Source: CAVTWH01 sp963850915 (GTDB lineage: Bacteria; Actinomycetota; Actinomycetes; Mycobacteriales; Micromonosporaceae). Taken from it: DNA of 64,000 nucleotides. Shown piece by piece: positions 9,862 to 18,734 of the stretch (within the stretch, counting starts at the first letter, position 1; every line of letters begins with the position of its first letter). The notes beneath the pieces are model-generated. The model was not told where the DNA came from and did not search any database. It worked only from the letters and a program-made list of their open reading frames with translations. A program made the position numbers and the translations under genes. The stretch is from the NCBI GenBank assembly GCA_963850915.1, contig CAWKND010000006.1:124001-188000 (forward strand), written 5' to 3'.

Positions 9862-9898
9862 CACGGGGGTGGGGTGCGCGCCGGACCCCACCCCCGTG
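9862..9898 (-). terminator. GC-rich hairpin after the M4 protease gene
   Basis: A perfect 14-bp stem, CACGGGGGTGGGGT (9862-9875) pairing with ACCCCACCCCCGTG (9885-9898), lies 13 nt beyond the protease stop codon. No strong T-run follows, which is common for actinomycete terminators. Confidence 0.75.
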
Positions 9899-9910
9899 CT
9901 GCGAGCGAGG

Positions 9911-12016
9911 TCAGCTCAGGGTGACCGCCGTGTCGTCGAGTACGAACGAGGTCTGCAACGAGGAGTCCTCGACGCCGGTGAACAGGATCGTCACCGTCTG
10001 CCCGGCAAACGCCGACAGGTCATAGGACTTCTGCACGTACCCGGTGGACTTGTCGAGGTTGGACAGGGTGGCCAGCGTGGTACTGCCCGCCTTCACGGTG
10101 AGCTTGTCGTAGGCCACGGTGGTGGTGGTCTCGGCTGTGTCGATGTGCACCCAGAACGTCAGCGCCGCATGGCATCCGGCCGGGATGGTCACCGACTGGG
10201 AGAGCGTGTCGGTGTGGGTGGTGCCGTACCCGTCCAGCCACGCCTCCCAGGTGCCGCCGTGCGTCGGCTCACCGCTGGAGGCGTACTGGCCGATCACGCC
10301 GGAACTGCCGGTCCAGCCGGTCGCGCCGGACTCGAAGCCCGGGTTGGTGAGCTTCTGGCCGGAGCAGCCGCCGGTGGGCGGTGCCGTCGGCGAACTGGTG
10401 GGTGACGCGGTCGGCGAACTCGTTGGAGTTCCGGTGGTGCAGGTCGGCTCGCCGGACTGGGCCGGTACGCTCACCGCGGTCCAGGCGGCCTTGACCGTGT
10501 TGAACTCGGTGCAGCTGCCCGGGAACAGGTTCTTGGCGGCCTGCAGGGTCCAGACCCGGTACTTCAGGTACGACGAAGAGCTGGTCTTCAACAGCATCGC
10601 GTTGTACATGATCTTAATGGCGGTCTGGATGCCCAGCCCGGTAACGGTACTGCTGTTGCAGGTCGGGCTGGTCGGCTGCCCGTTCGTCGGGTTGGTGCCC
10701 TCGGCCAGCAGGTAGAACCAGTGGTTGCCCGGCCCGGCGGCGGCGTGTACCTCCTGCGACGGCACGCTGCTGCTGTAGCAGTTGGAGTGCCCGGCCAGCG
10801 ACGGGTTGTACATGTACCGGATCGGCCCGCTGCCGGTCAGGTTGATGGTCTCGCCCACCGTGAAGTCGGGCGTGTCGTACGGCGCGGATTCGTTGGCGTA
10901 CCACTCGGTTGCGGCACCGAACGTGTCGGCGACGAACTCCTGGGTACCCGAGCCGGACAGGCTGCCCGGGGTGTGGTCGTCCACGCCGTGCCCCATCTCG
11001 TGACCCACCACGTCGAGGGAGCCGATCCACTGGTTGGCGCTGTTGTGCCCGACCTGGACCTGACTACCGTCGTAGTAGGCGTTCTCGTCGGCCAGCCCGA
11101 CCCGGATCGGCCAGGCGCCGCCGTTGCCGTCCATTCCGTTGCGCCCCAGCCAACTCGCCAGCATCTTGTACTCGGTCTGGGCGACGAACAGGGCGTCGGC
11201 GCAGCCGGTCTCCTTGTTGGTGGCGGTGCCGTTGCCCCACGAGTCGTCCGTACCGGAGAACGTCGTGTTGTTGCTGGCGTCCTGGCAGGACAGGTTGGTG
11301 ATGGTCGGATCCTTCAGGGTGTACGTGCTGCCGCTGTGTGTCGTGTTCAGCGCCACGGTGCCGTTCCAGGCGGAGTTGCCGGTACCGTCCGACACGTGCT
11401 CCTGGGTGTGCAGTACCGCTCCGGTGAGCGCGTCGACATCCACGGTGAGCCGGCTCGGCCCGCCGGCGCCGGTACCGTCGACCGTTGTCTCCCAGGCAAG
11501 CCGTGGCTCGTCCAGTGCCACCACGACCAGCTGCGTACCCTCGACCGAGGTAACCGTCGCAACCTGTTGCCGGGCAACCTTTTGCGCGGCGTTCTTGGTG
11601 ACCGTCGCAGTGGTGCCGACGGAGATCTGGCGCTGCTGCGCCACCGAGGTGTACCTGACCTGTCCAGCCCCGTCCACCACGACGACGAAGTCGCCACCGA
11701 CGACGGGAAGTCCTTTGTACGTACGGTCGTAGGGGACGTACTGCAGGCCGGCCGAGGAGATCACCGAGTGCTGGACGAACGCGTCGTCCGTACTCGCATG
11801 CAGCGCCGCGGGCTTGCCGGCGACGAAGCTGGCAGCCTTGTCCGCGGCCACGGCGCGTTGGGCGTCGGGGGAGGGCGGCGCGGGTGAGGCGTGCGCGATC
11901 GTGGAGATACCGGCGACGGTGAGGCCGGTCGCCACCGCCAGGGCGAGTGCCGCCCGGGACGGTCTCTTCGCGTACTTCCAGGGGGCCTTCGCGACTTTCC
12001 AGACGGAGAGCTTCAA
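9911..12016 (-). CDS. secreted M4 (thermolysin-family) metalloprotease
   Basis: Secreted zinc endopeptidase, about 701 residues. The start is TTG at 12016, because GAAGGAG lies 9 nt upstream; an ATG at 12049 has no such site. A Sec signal (basic KVAKAPWKYAKRPSR, hydrophobic core, likely cleavage after AHA) is followed by an FTP-type propeptide (about 45-190). The M4 domain (about 200-540) carries zinc ligands in HEMGH (339-343) and downstream EFVADTFGA. A Thr/Pro/Ser linker near 540-560 leads to a C-terminal beta-sandwich (about 562-701, NPGFESGATGW) often attached to actinomycete M4 enzymes. It is followed by a strong terminator. Confidence 0.9.
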   Translation of the reverse strand: MKLSVWKVAKAPWKYAKRPSRAALALAVATGLTVAGISTIAHASPAPPSPDAQRAVAADKAASFVAGKPAALHASTDDAFVQHSVISSAGLQYVPYDRTYKGLPVVGGDFVVVVDGAGQVRYTSVAQQRQISVGTTATVTKNAAQKVARQQVATVTSVEGTQLVVVALDEPRLAWETTVDGTGAGGPSRLTVDVDALTGAVLHTQEHVSDGTGNSAWNGTVALNTTHSGSTYTLKDPTITNLSCQDASNNTTFSGTDDSWGNGTATNKETGCADALFVAQTEYKMLASWLGRNGMDGNGGAWPIRVGLADENAYYDGSQVQVGHNSANQWIGSLDVVGHEMGHGVDDHTPGSLSGSGTQEFVADTFGAATEWYANESAPYDTPDFTVGETINLTGSGPIRYMYNPSLAGHSNCYSSSVPSQEVHAAAGPGNHWFYLLAEGTNPTNGQPTSPTCNSSTVTGLGIQTAIKIMYNAMLLKTSSSSYLKYRVWTLQAAKNLFPGSCTEFNTVKAAWTAVSVPAQSGEPTCTTGTPTSSPTASPTSSPTAPPTGGCSGQKLTNPGFESGATGWTGSSGVIGQYASSGEPTHGGTWEAWLDGYGTTHTDTLSQSVTIPAGCHAALTFWVHIDTAETTTTVAYDKLTVKAGSTTLATLSNLDKSTGYVQKSYDLSAFAGQTVTILFTGVEDSSLQTSFVLDDTAVTLS

Positions 12017-12636
12017 GGGGGATCGCTCCTTCGGGGATGGCGCGGACACCGCTGTGGCGGGGGCCGCGTCGGGTGGATCAGGCAGGGGGGATCAGGCAGG
12101 GTGGGGCCGACCCGCGTCGCGGGTACCAAGGGGCTGACCTGCGCGCGCAGCGGGTCAGCCGATCCAGGATGGTTATCGACCGTTGTCGATTGGCACACGG
12201 TCACACAGGGGATTCCCAGATTCAAGCGACGAAAAGGATTCGTAACGTGGATTGGCCTGTTGGCCGTGCTAGCGAGGGCGCGGTGAGGGTCGGGTGAGGG
12301 CACCGACCGCCGGTGCGAGGGTTGCGCCGCAGGTGGCCGCCGGACCGGCAGGTCACGAGCGGTCTCGTCGCTAAGTGTTGTCGCTGTGTCATTCGCCGAG
12401 CCCGCAGGAGATTGATCGCGCGGAGACCCCGCTCCGGCCACACCTCGACGGACTCGACCTCACGGTGCGACCGCCGGCAAGCCGGGGCCACTTGGGACAG
12501 GCGCTGATCAGCACCACCCGCGTCGACCGATCCCGCTGTCCGGTTCCCAAGCCTTTGCGACCTCGACGTGCCAACAGCTCGGCTCGGGAGGCTCATCGCC
12601 TCGTTGGTTAGCCGACTGGTACCCAGTGCGGGATCA
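12017..12636. other. intergenic region upstream of the M4 protease
   Basis: 620 bp without a convincing gene; overlapping frames on both strands are Arg/Pro-rich and match no family. It holds a short imperfect tandem repeat (GGATCAGGCAGGG, twice near 12072-12100) just upstream of the protease start and an inverted repeat at 12175-12190. Confidence 0.6.
12175..12190. promoter_or_regulatory. inverted repeat ATCGAC-4-GTCGAT
   Basis: A perfect 6-bp inverted repeat with a 4-nt spacer (CGTT), about 160 bp upstream of the protease start. The wider sequence GTTATCGAC...GTTGTCGAT resembles the element in front of the GH3 gene (53658-53671). An operator role is inferred. Confidence 0.4.
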
Positions 12637-13896
12637 TTATGTAGACGATGATCGATTGATCTGGGTGGAGCCTGATCTGCGGTCCTCAACCGGGATCGTG
12701 GCACTACTGCCGTTGGTGTACTGGTCACCGGTTGGGGCCAGGCCGCCACGTGCGGCCAGCCAGCCAACTCCGGCGGCGACCAGTTCGGCGGCGGCCACCA
12801 GTGTGATCATTGTGGTGGGTCCGAGCGTTGCCGCAAGGGCGCCCCCCAGCGCGGCGCCCAATGCGTAGGCTCCGACTTTCATGCTGGCCCCGGTGGTCGA
12901 GATCTGGGCGAGCAGATGCGGTGGCGCGTACCGTTGCCGGACGGCGAAGATGGCGGGGAGAACCGGGCCTTGCGATACTCCGGCGAGCGCGACGAGCACG
13001 GTGGCTGGCCACACCGATCGAGCCAGCGGCCAGGTCGCTACCGTCGCTCCGAACAGGGCGGTGCCGATGAGCACGAGCCGGTGGGGTTGGACGGTTGGGG
13101 TCAGGCGCGCGACCGCGACGGCGCCGACGATGCAACCGACTTCCAATGCGGCCCACAGCAGACCGGCGGCTTCGGGGCCGGCGCCCAGACGGGTGGTGAA
13201 CAGCGGCAGCGCGACGGCCAGCGCGCCGACCGAGCCGTATCCCAGTACGGTCGTTATGGTGGCGCCGCGCAAGGGCGGGGTGCGCACCAGGTACCGGGTG
13301 CCCGCGGCGACCGCGTGCCAGGTGCTGAGTCGTTCGGGTGCCGGATTGTTCCCAAGCGCCACCGGCACGGCGAGCGTTGCGGCGAGACCGGCCAGCGCGA
13401 TGGCGGCGATTGCCGCTGTGGCCGGCCCTGGACCGAACCCAGCGGCGAGCGTGCCGGCGAGCGCGGGTCCTGCGATGGCTGCGCCGTTGAAGCTCAGTGC
13501 GTCGAGGGTGTTGGCCCGCTTCAGCTGATCGGTTGGCACCAGCTTCGGGATCATGCTGGTGAAGCCGGCGCTGGTCAGCGGCAGTGTTACCCCGGCCATG
13601 GCGGCCAATGCAGCGGGCACCACGGGGTTCGTGTGGCCGACGGTGGCGACAAGTCCCATCGCCGCTACGGCGAGAAGGCCTTCGTTGGCGGCCAGCGCGG
13701 CGCGCCGGTGTTTGGTGCCGTCGAGCCATGCACCGAGTAGTGGCCCGGACACGAGGGCGGGCAGGGTGTACGCGGTGATCACCACCCCGGCCAACCCAGG
13801 ATGTCCCGTGCGCTGAAGTACCAGCAGGACTACGGCGACGCTGACCATCTCGTCGGCGAGGCGGGCCAGTAGCGCGGCGATCAGGTACCTGCTCAT
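12637..13896 (-). CDS. MFS transporter (drug/metabolite exporter type)
   Basis: A 12-helix major facilitator, about 419 residues. It opens MSRYLIAALLARLADEM, has the loop-2 motif GAWLDGTKHRR near residue 75, and a second half beginning near RYLVRTPPLRGATI. An alternative ATG at 13920 adds eight residues and lies inside the palindromic operator; no clear ribosome-binding site distinguishes them. Divergent from the CGNR regulator gene, with the operator between them, so repression of an exporter by its neighbour is plausible. The substrate is unknown. Confidence 0.8.
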   Translation of the reverse strand: MSRYLIAALLARLADEMVSVAVVLLVLQRTGHPGLAGVVITAYTLPALVSGPLLGAWLDGTKHRRAALAANEGLLAVAAMGLVATVGHTNPVVPAALAAMAGVTLPLTSAGFTSMIPKLVPTDQLKRANTLDALSFNGAAIAGPALAGTLAAGFGPGPATAAIAAIALAGLAATLAVPVALGNNPAPERLSTWHAVAAGTRYLVRTPPLRGATITTVLGYGSVGALAVALPLFTTRLGAGPEAAGLLWAALEVGCIVGAVAVARLTPTVQPHRLVLIGTALFGATVATWPLARSVWPATVLVALAGVSQGPVLPAIFAVRQRYAPPHLLAQISTTGASMKVGAYALGAALGGALAATLGPTTMITLVAAAELVAAGVGWLAARGGLAPTGDQYTNGSSATIPVEDRRSGSTQINRSSST

Positions 13897-13904
13897 CGAC
13901 GCAT

Positions 13905-13935
13905 GGTAACGTGTATTCATCTGATACGCGTTACC
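13905..13935. promoter_or_regulatory. palindromic operator between divergent MFS and CGNR genes
   Basis: GGTAACGTGTAT (13905-13916), a 7-nt spacer, then ATACGCGTTACC (13924-13935): 12-nt arms pairing at 11 of 12 positions. It occupies the whole gap between the two divergent starts and should overlap both promoters. It is the likely binding site of the CGNR protein or another dimeric repressor. Confidence 0.65.
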
Positions 13936-13947
13936 GGAGGGCTGTGG

Positions 13948-14505
13948 ATGGAGACAGACCTGAGCGTGGGCTGGTCGACGGAGATCACCGTTGACCTGGT
14001 CAACACCGCCACGGTTGACCGCGACGTGCTGCGCACACCGTCCGAGTTGAGCGCGTTTCTTCTGGCACACGGCGAGTCGGAACCCGTCGTTGTCGACGCC
14101 GCCGACGTTGCGGCCATCCGCGAATTGCGGGGCAGGCTACGAACAGTCTTCGAGACCACCGATGAGGCTGCAGCAGCCGGTGTGGTGAACGACCTGCTCA
14201 CCGCCCACGCCACCAAGCCGTACCTCAGTGACCACGACGGCAGTGCGTGGCACCTTCACGTCGCTCGCCAGCAGGCCGGCTGGCCAGAGTGGCTTGCCGC
14301 GCGGACCGCCCTGGCTCTGGCCCTCGTCATCGCCGACGGCGGCTTTCTTCGACTGCGCCGCTGCGAGGCGTCGGACTGTGCCGTTGTCCTGCTCGATTCC
14401 TCGCGCAACCACACGCGCAGGTTCTGTTCAGCCACCTGCGCGACCAGGACCAGAGTCGCCGCCCACCGCCGCCGGCACAACAGCGAACCGGGCATCACGA
14501 GCTGA
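13948..14505 (+). CDS. CGNR zinc-finger / ABATE-domain regulator
   Basis: A 185-residue protein of the putative stress-induced regulator family. The N-terminal ABATE domain (about 1-120) contains VDLVNTATVDRDVL and AIRELRGRLRTVF. The C-terminal zinc finger (about 135-175) reads RRCEASDCAVVLLD and RRFCSATCATRTRVAAHRRR, with four cysteines in C-x4-C and C-x3-C spacing; the usual CGNR tetrad is replaced by CATR. The start at 13948 has GGAGG 7 nt upstream. It is divergent from the MFS gene over a palindrome, suggesting it regulates that gene and itself. Confidence 0.85.
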   Translation: METDLSVGWSTEITVDLVNTATVDRDVLRTPSELSAFLLAHGESEPVVVDAADVAAIRELRGRLRTVFETTDEAAAAGVVNDLLTAHATKPYLSDHDGSAWHLHVARQQAGWPEWLAARTALALALVIADGGFLRLRRCEASDCAVVLLDSSRNHTRRFCSATCATRTRVAAHRRRHNSEPGITS

Positions 14506-14998
14506 CTACGGCCCGGATGCCATATGGGTGGCCAGTGATTGAGGGGTGATCGGCGTGGCTGCGCGTAGGTGACCGGCCGCCACGTGCTCATGCCCGCCCC
14601 TGCTGGCACTTGGCCGAGCAGGTCGGAGACCCTTCCCCGCACGGGATGCAGCGATCGTCGGTGAGGCGGTGTGCGACGCCGACAAAGTGAGTCGGCACGC
14701 GACCGCCGTGCGAATCGGCGAGCTGGCCCAGCGTGACGAACCGACCGAGCGGTACATCGGGGTGGTCAGCGAAGCCTTCGGCCGGCTGTACGACCGGAGC
14801 CGGCCGCATCCCGGTCGTGTCGCAGACCGTTGCCGTGCTCGGCTCGCGTCGATCCGGCTGTGACCTCGGCTCCGGCCGGCCAAGCGGGCGTCGTGGGCGA
14901 GCTACGGCGAGGGTCGGGCTCGGTCAACCGCCGCAACTCCCAGCCGGGAAGCATTGACTCGCGTGAGTGAAGCTCCCTACAGTTCCCATGAATGCCTT
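14506..14998. other. intergenic region, no gene recognised
   Basis: About 490 bp between the CGNR gene and the tandem LacI-type operators. Short frames on both strands (for example 14588-14809 minus, 14669-14863 plus) lack a ribosome-binding site and recognisable domains. It could be remnant coding DNA, but nothing supports a call. Confidence 0.5.
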
Positions 14999-15055
14999 AG
15001 GTAAGCGCTTACCTGGCTCTCCGAGACAAGAAACTGGCTAGGTAAGCGCTTGCCT
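14999..15055. promoter_or_regulatory. two tandem LacI-type operators upstream of the PL9 gene
   Basis: AGGTAAGCGCTTACCT at 14999-15014 is a perfect 16-bp palindrome; AGGTAAGCGCTTGCCT at 15040-15055 differs at one position. Centres are 41 bp apart, close to four helical turns, so both lie on one DNA face. They sit 164 bp upstream of the pectate lyase start. The AAGCGCTT core is the classic centre for LacI-family proteins whose hinge helix intercalates at CG. Substrate-inducible repression is inferred. Confidence 0.8.
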
Positions 15056-15218
15056 GGGTTTCTGACAGGCACAAACGGCCACAGTCGACACTCCGACCCG
15101 GTAACAGAACCCATCGGGCCCCGGGGTGTGCGCTCGCGGCGTGACCGTACGCGCCCTGTCACGTACCGACGCACCGATCGCTTCACCCCACCCGGCTCGT
15201 CAAGGAAGGAACCACTCC

Positions 15219-17060
15219 GTGAGATCGCTCGCGTTCTCCCGCCGCCGCGGCCGCATCACCGTGCTGGCAACGGTGGCCGTGGCGGCACTCGCCGCCGTCA
15301 CGGCGCTCGTGCTGGTCACGCCGGCCAACGCCGCCACCCTCTTCAACTCCAACTTCGAGTCCGGTACCAGCGGCTGGTCGAAGTCCGGCGGCGACTGGTC
15401 GGTCGTCACCGACGGGTCCCAGGTCTTCCAGCAGGCCGATACCAGCGTCGACCGGGCCCGCGAGTTCGCCGGCTCCACCAGCTGGACCAACTACTCGGTA
15501 CAGGCCCGGGTCAAGGCTCTGGCCTTCGGCTCCGGTGGCCTCGCGGCGCTGGCCTCCCGCGTCTCCGGTGCCACCAAGATGTACCGGCTGGCCCTGACCG
15601 GTACCAACCACGTCGAACTGCAGTACATGAACGGCAGCAGCGTCACCGTCCTGGCCTCGTCGGCGCGTACCGTCGCGGTCGGTACCTGGTACACGCTGCG
15701 CCTGGACACGTCGGGCAGCACCATCTCCGGTTACGTCGACGGCACCCTGGTCGGTACCGCCACCAGCACCGCCATCACGGCCGGCCGCATCGGCCTGTTC
15801 ACCGGCTTCGCCAGCGCCCGCTTCGACGACGTCGTCGTCACCGACTCGACCAGCACCCCACCCACGACCGCTCCGCCGACCACCGGCGGACCAACGAGTG
15901 CGCCACCCACCACCGCCCCGCCGACCACGGCCCCGCCCACCACCGCTCCGCCGTCGAGTCCGCCCCCGGCCAGCTCGCTGCTGTACGTGTCGCCGACCGG
16001 TAGCGCCAGTGCGGCCGGCACGCTGGCTGCGCCGACCACACTCGCGTCGGCGATCACCCGCGTCACGCCCGGCGGGACGATCTACATGCGCGGCGGTACC
16101 TACAGCTTCGCGCAGACGATCACCATCGCACTGGGCAACAACGGGACCTCGAGCGCCCGCAAGAGTCTGTACGCGTACCCGAATGAGACTCCGGTGTTGA
16201 ACTTCTCGGCCATGACCGAGGACCCGGCGAACCGCGGGCTCTCGCTCAACGGCTCCTACTGGCACCTCTACGGGATTGTCGTCGAGTACGCCGGCGACAA
16301 CGGCATCTCCGTCGGGGGTAGCAACAACATCATCGAGCGGGTGGTGACCCGGTTCAACCACGACTCGGGCCTGCAGATCTCCCGGATTGACGCGACCGTG
16401 CCGACCAGCCAGTGGCCGTCGAACAACCTGGTGATCAGTTCGGAGTCGCACGACAACGCCGACTCCGACGGCGAGGACGCGGACGGCTTCGCGGCGAAGC
16501 TCACCGCCGGTCCCGGCAACGTCTTCCGCTACGACGTGTCGCACAACAACATCGACGACGGTTGGGACCTGTTCACCAAGTCGGAGACCGGTCCCATCGG
16601 CCCGGTGACCATCGAGTACTCGCTCTCGTACGGCAACGGCACGCTCACCGACGGCAGTCAGGCCGGGGCGGGCGACCGCAACGGCTTCAAGCTCGGCGGT
16701 GACGACATCGCGGTCAACAACGTCGCCACCCACGACATCGCGTACGACAACGGTCACCACGGCTTCACCTACAACAGCAACCCCGGCACGATCACCGTCT
16801 CCAGTGACGTCAGCATCGACAACGCCGAGCGCAACTTCTCCTTCGACGCCGGTACCTCGGTGTTCCGCAGCGACACCTCCTGCCGGTTCGCCAGCGGTGG
16901 ATCGAACGACAAGACCATCGGCGATGTGGACAGCTCCAACCAGTTCTGGACCGGTACCAACGGATCCCGGTGCGCCAGCTACGCCGGCGCGCTCGGCTGG
17001 TCCTTCGCCGCGGACGGGCACCTGGTGGTGACCTTCGGCGGCAAGGCGGTAACCCTGTAA
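15219..17060 (+). CDS. secreted pectate lyase, family PL9, with N-terminal lectin-like domain
   Basis: Cleaves polygalacturonate by beta-elimination outside the cell. The start is GTG 15219, with AAGGAAGGA 8 nt upstream. A Sec signal ends near ANAAT (about residue 35). A LamG/DUF1080-like beta-sandwich (about 37-205) and a TTAPP-rich linker (about 207-250) precede a right-handed beta-helix (about 253-613). As I recall the PL9 enzyme Pel9A, calcium is held by Asp at relative positions 0, +24, +25 and +28 and the base is a Lys. Here ADGF Asp422, DDGWD Asp446/447/450 and NGFK Lys491 match that layout. Tandem LacI operators lie upstream and a terminator follows. Confidence 0.9.
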   Translation: MRSLAFSRRRGRITVLATVAVAALAAVTALVLVTPANAATLFNSNFESGTSGWSKSGGDWSVVTDGSQVFQQADTSVDRAREFAGSTSWTNYSVQARVKALAFGSGGLAALASRVSGATKMYRLALTGTNHVELQYMNGSSVTVLASSARTVAVGTWYTLRLDTSGSTISGYVDGTLVGTATSTAITAGRIGLFTGFASARFDDVVVTDSTSTPPTTAPPTTGGPTSAPPTTAPPTTAPPTTAPPSSPPPASSLLYVSPTGSASAAGTLAAPTTLASAITRVTPGGTIYMRGGTYSFAQTITIALGNNGTSSARKSLYAYPNETPVLNFSAMTEDPANRGLSLNGSYWHLYGIVVEYAGDNGISVGGSNNIIERVVTRFNHDSGLQISRIDATVPTSQWPSNNLVISSESHDNADSDGEDADGFAAKLTAGPGNVFRYDVSHNNIDDGWDLFTKSETGPIGPVTIEYSLSYGNGTLTDGSQAGAGDRNGFKLGGDDIAVNNVATHDIAYDNGHHGFTYNSNPGTITVSSDVSIDNAERNFSFDAGTSVFRSDTSCRFASGGSNDKTIGDVDSSNQFWTGTNGSRCASYAGALGWSFAADGHLVVTFGGKAVTL

Positions 17061-17120
17061 CGCGACAACCACCCGAACCCGACGCCAGAAGCTTGGCAGC
17101 CAACGGGTTTGGCGACTAGG

Positions 17121-17165
17121 AACGCCGGACACCCTCCGATCCGAGATCGGGCGGTGTCCGGCGTT
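17121..17165. terminator. bidirectional terminator between PL9 and LacI genes
   Basis: A perfect 13-bp stem, AACGCCGGACACC (17121-17133) and GGTGTCCGGCGTT (17153-17165), with an inner CCGATC/GATCGG stem. It lies between convergent genes and can serve both strands. Confidence 0.85.
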
Positions 17166-17241
17166 GTTCGTGCGCGTTGCTGTTGCTGTGGCGTCGTTTC
17201 CTAACTCCCACGAGGATCGCCCGCGCCAGCTGCCACTGGCA

Positions 17242-18279
17242 TCAATGGCTAGGCGGGGCGGTGCTCTCTCGAACCATCAGGGAGGTAGCGAGCTCGACAC
17301 GGGCAGATTGGATAGCGGCACCCTCGATGAGTTGCAGGACCATCTCGGCGGCGGCGGCGCCCATGTCGGCAAAGGGCTGGCGCACGGTGGTCAACGGCGG
17401 CCCGCACCAGCGGACGACCTCGATGTCGTCGAAGCCTACGACACTCAGGTCGTCCGGGATCCGTACACCAGCGCGGCGTGCTGCTTCGTAGACACCCAGT
17501 GCCTGCAGGTCGTCGCCGCACAAAATCGCCGTCGGTGGATTGGCCAGCTGGAGCAGCTGGGTGCCGAGTGCCAGCCCGTCATCGAAGCAGAAGACACCGG
17601 TGCGTACCAAGCTCGGATCGAGGGACTGCCCAACGGCCTCGATCGCCGCCCGGGACGCCTCCAGTCGCGCGCGGGCGCACATGAAGTCGAGCGGTCCGGT
17701 GATTACCGCGATCCTGCGGTGGCCGAGGTCGAGCAGGTGCCGGGTGGCGGCGATACCACCGTTCCAGTTGGTCGCGCCGACAGACGGAGTCGGGTGCTGC
17801 GGCTCGCCGGTGGGATCCAGCACCACCAGCGGCATGCCGCTCATGGTGAACTGCTCGTACAGGCTGGTCTTGTGGGCCGAGTGCACGGCGATCACGCCGG
17901 CCGGCCGGCGGGCTAGCAGCGGGTCGGCGGAGCGACTGCCAGCTCGTGCCGGGCCTTTCAGATCCGTGAATCCAACGCCCAGGCCACGATCGCGCACGAC
18001 CCCCTCGACACCCCGCATGATCTCGACGGCCAGATGGCTCTCGATGCCGAAGAATGCCACCTCGATGTGCGGGAAGGCATTTGTCGTCTTCAGCCGGCGG
18101 TAGCCGTGCTCGCGCAGCAGCGCCTCGACCCGCTCCCGGGTGTCCAACGCGATACCGGACCGGCCGTTCAGGACCTTCGAAACGGTTGGCGCCGAGACTC
18201 CGGCGAGCTGCGCAATGGTCGCCACAGTGACCGCGCCGCCACGGCGGCGAACTCCGTCCTGCCCGCTCGGTGCCGTCAC
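17242..18279 (-). CDS. LacI-family transcriptional regulator
   Basis: About 345 residues. The helix-turn-helix near the N-terminus reads VATIAQLAGVSAPTVSKVLNGR, followed by a periplasmic-binding-protein-like sensor (about 75-340). The start is GTG 18279, with CGGAG 7 nt upstream. Between the HTH and sensor the sequence YRRLKTTNAFPHIEVAFFG lacks the usual L-A-R-S-L hinge helix, a trait shared with the second LacI gene in the window. It is convergent with the PL9 pectate lyase. A GAAA-G-TTTC site lies 138 bp upstream. It may govern pectin or another plant polymer; the ligand is unknown. Confidence 0.85.
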   Translation of the reverse strand: MTAPSGQDGVRRRGGAVTVATIAQLAGVSAPTVSKVLNGRSGIALDTRERVEALLREHGYRRLKTTNAFPHIEVAFFGIESHLAVEIMRGVEGVVRDRGLGVGFTDLKGPARAGSRSADPLLARRPAGVIAVHSAHKTSLYEQFTMSGMPLVVLDPTGEPQHPTPSVGATNWNGGIAATRHLLDLGHRRIAVITGPLDFMCARARLEASRAAIEAVGQSLDPSLVRTGVFCFDDGLALGTQLLQLANPPTAILCGDDLQALGVYEAARRAGVRIPDDLSVVGFDDIEVVRWCGPPLTTVRQPFADMGAAAAEMVLQLIEGAAIQSARVELATSLMVRESTAPPSH

Positions 18280-18416
18280 AGCAGCACTCCGTGCAGATCC
18301 TCGACGTGTCGCGCACACCCGGGACGGGTTGGGTCGGGTGCTGGACGACTGCCGCTCCGACTACCCAGGCGATCGCACGGCAAGGAGGAGTTCATGCCAC
18401 GATCCTAAACAATTCG

Positions 18417-18425
18417 GAAAGTTTC
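18417..18425. promoter_or_regulatory. GAAA-G-TTTC operator upstream of the LacI gene
   Basis: GAAAGTTTC inside CGGAAAGTTTCGG, matching the GAAA-n-TTTC element known for xylanase-repressor type LacI proteins of actinomycetes and repeated at 54775, 55883 and (with altered spacing) 56007. Autoregulation or cross-regulation is inferred. Confidence 0.55.
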
Positions 18426-18734
18426 GGGAGTACTGATGTTGGTCCGCTTTAGCCGTGCGGATCGCGTCACCGACCTCGGTCGAGTGGATGTACGTCGGCC
18501 AGCGCTGGGGCGATCCGAGGTGACCGCCGGCCGGCGGCTGTAGTTCGCTGGTGCCGTGCCCTATTCAGTGCGGTTTGTGGGCCAGTCACGACCTTGCACC
18601 GGTTCGTGGGGCAACAGGCGAACTGATCGATGAAATTTACCCAACCTGACAGTCGCTGGGCGCAGCAACCGCATCGCCCGGCACCGGCAGCCGAAGACCG
18701 TGGCCGCTGTCGTACTCCTATCCCTGCAACGAAC
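18426..18734. other. intergenic region, no gene recognised
   Basis: About 310 bp between the LacI promoter region and the 3' end of the APH-like gene. No frame shows a domain, and no hairpin or repeat stands out. Confidence 0.5.

Noticed and set aside
12222..12767. A 181-residue minus-strand frame overlapping the MFS 3' end
   Set aside because: Low-complexity, overlaps a well-supported gene and lacks any domain.
14588..14863. Small genes on both strands between the CGNR and PL9 genes
   Set aside because: No ribosome-binding site, no recognisable domain, and both strands read equally well.
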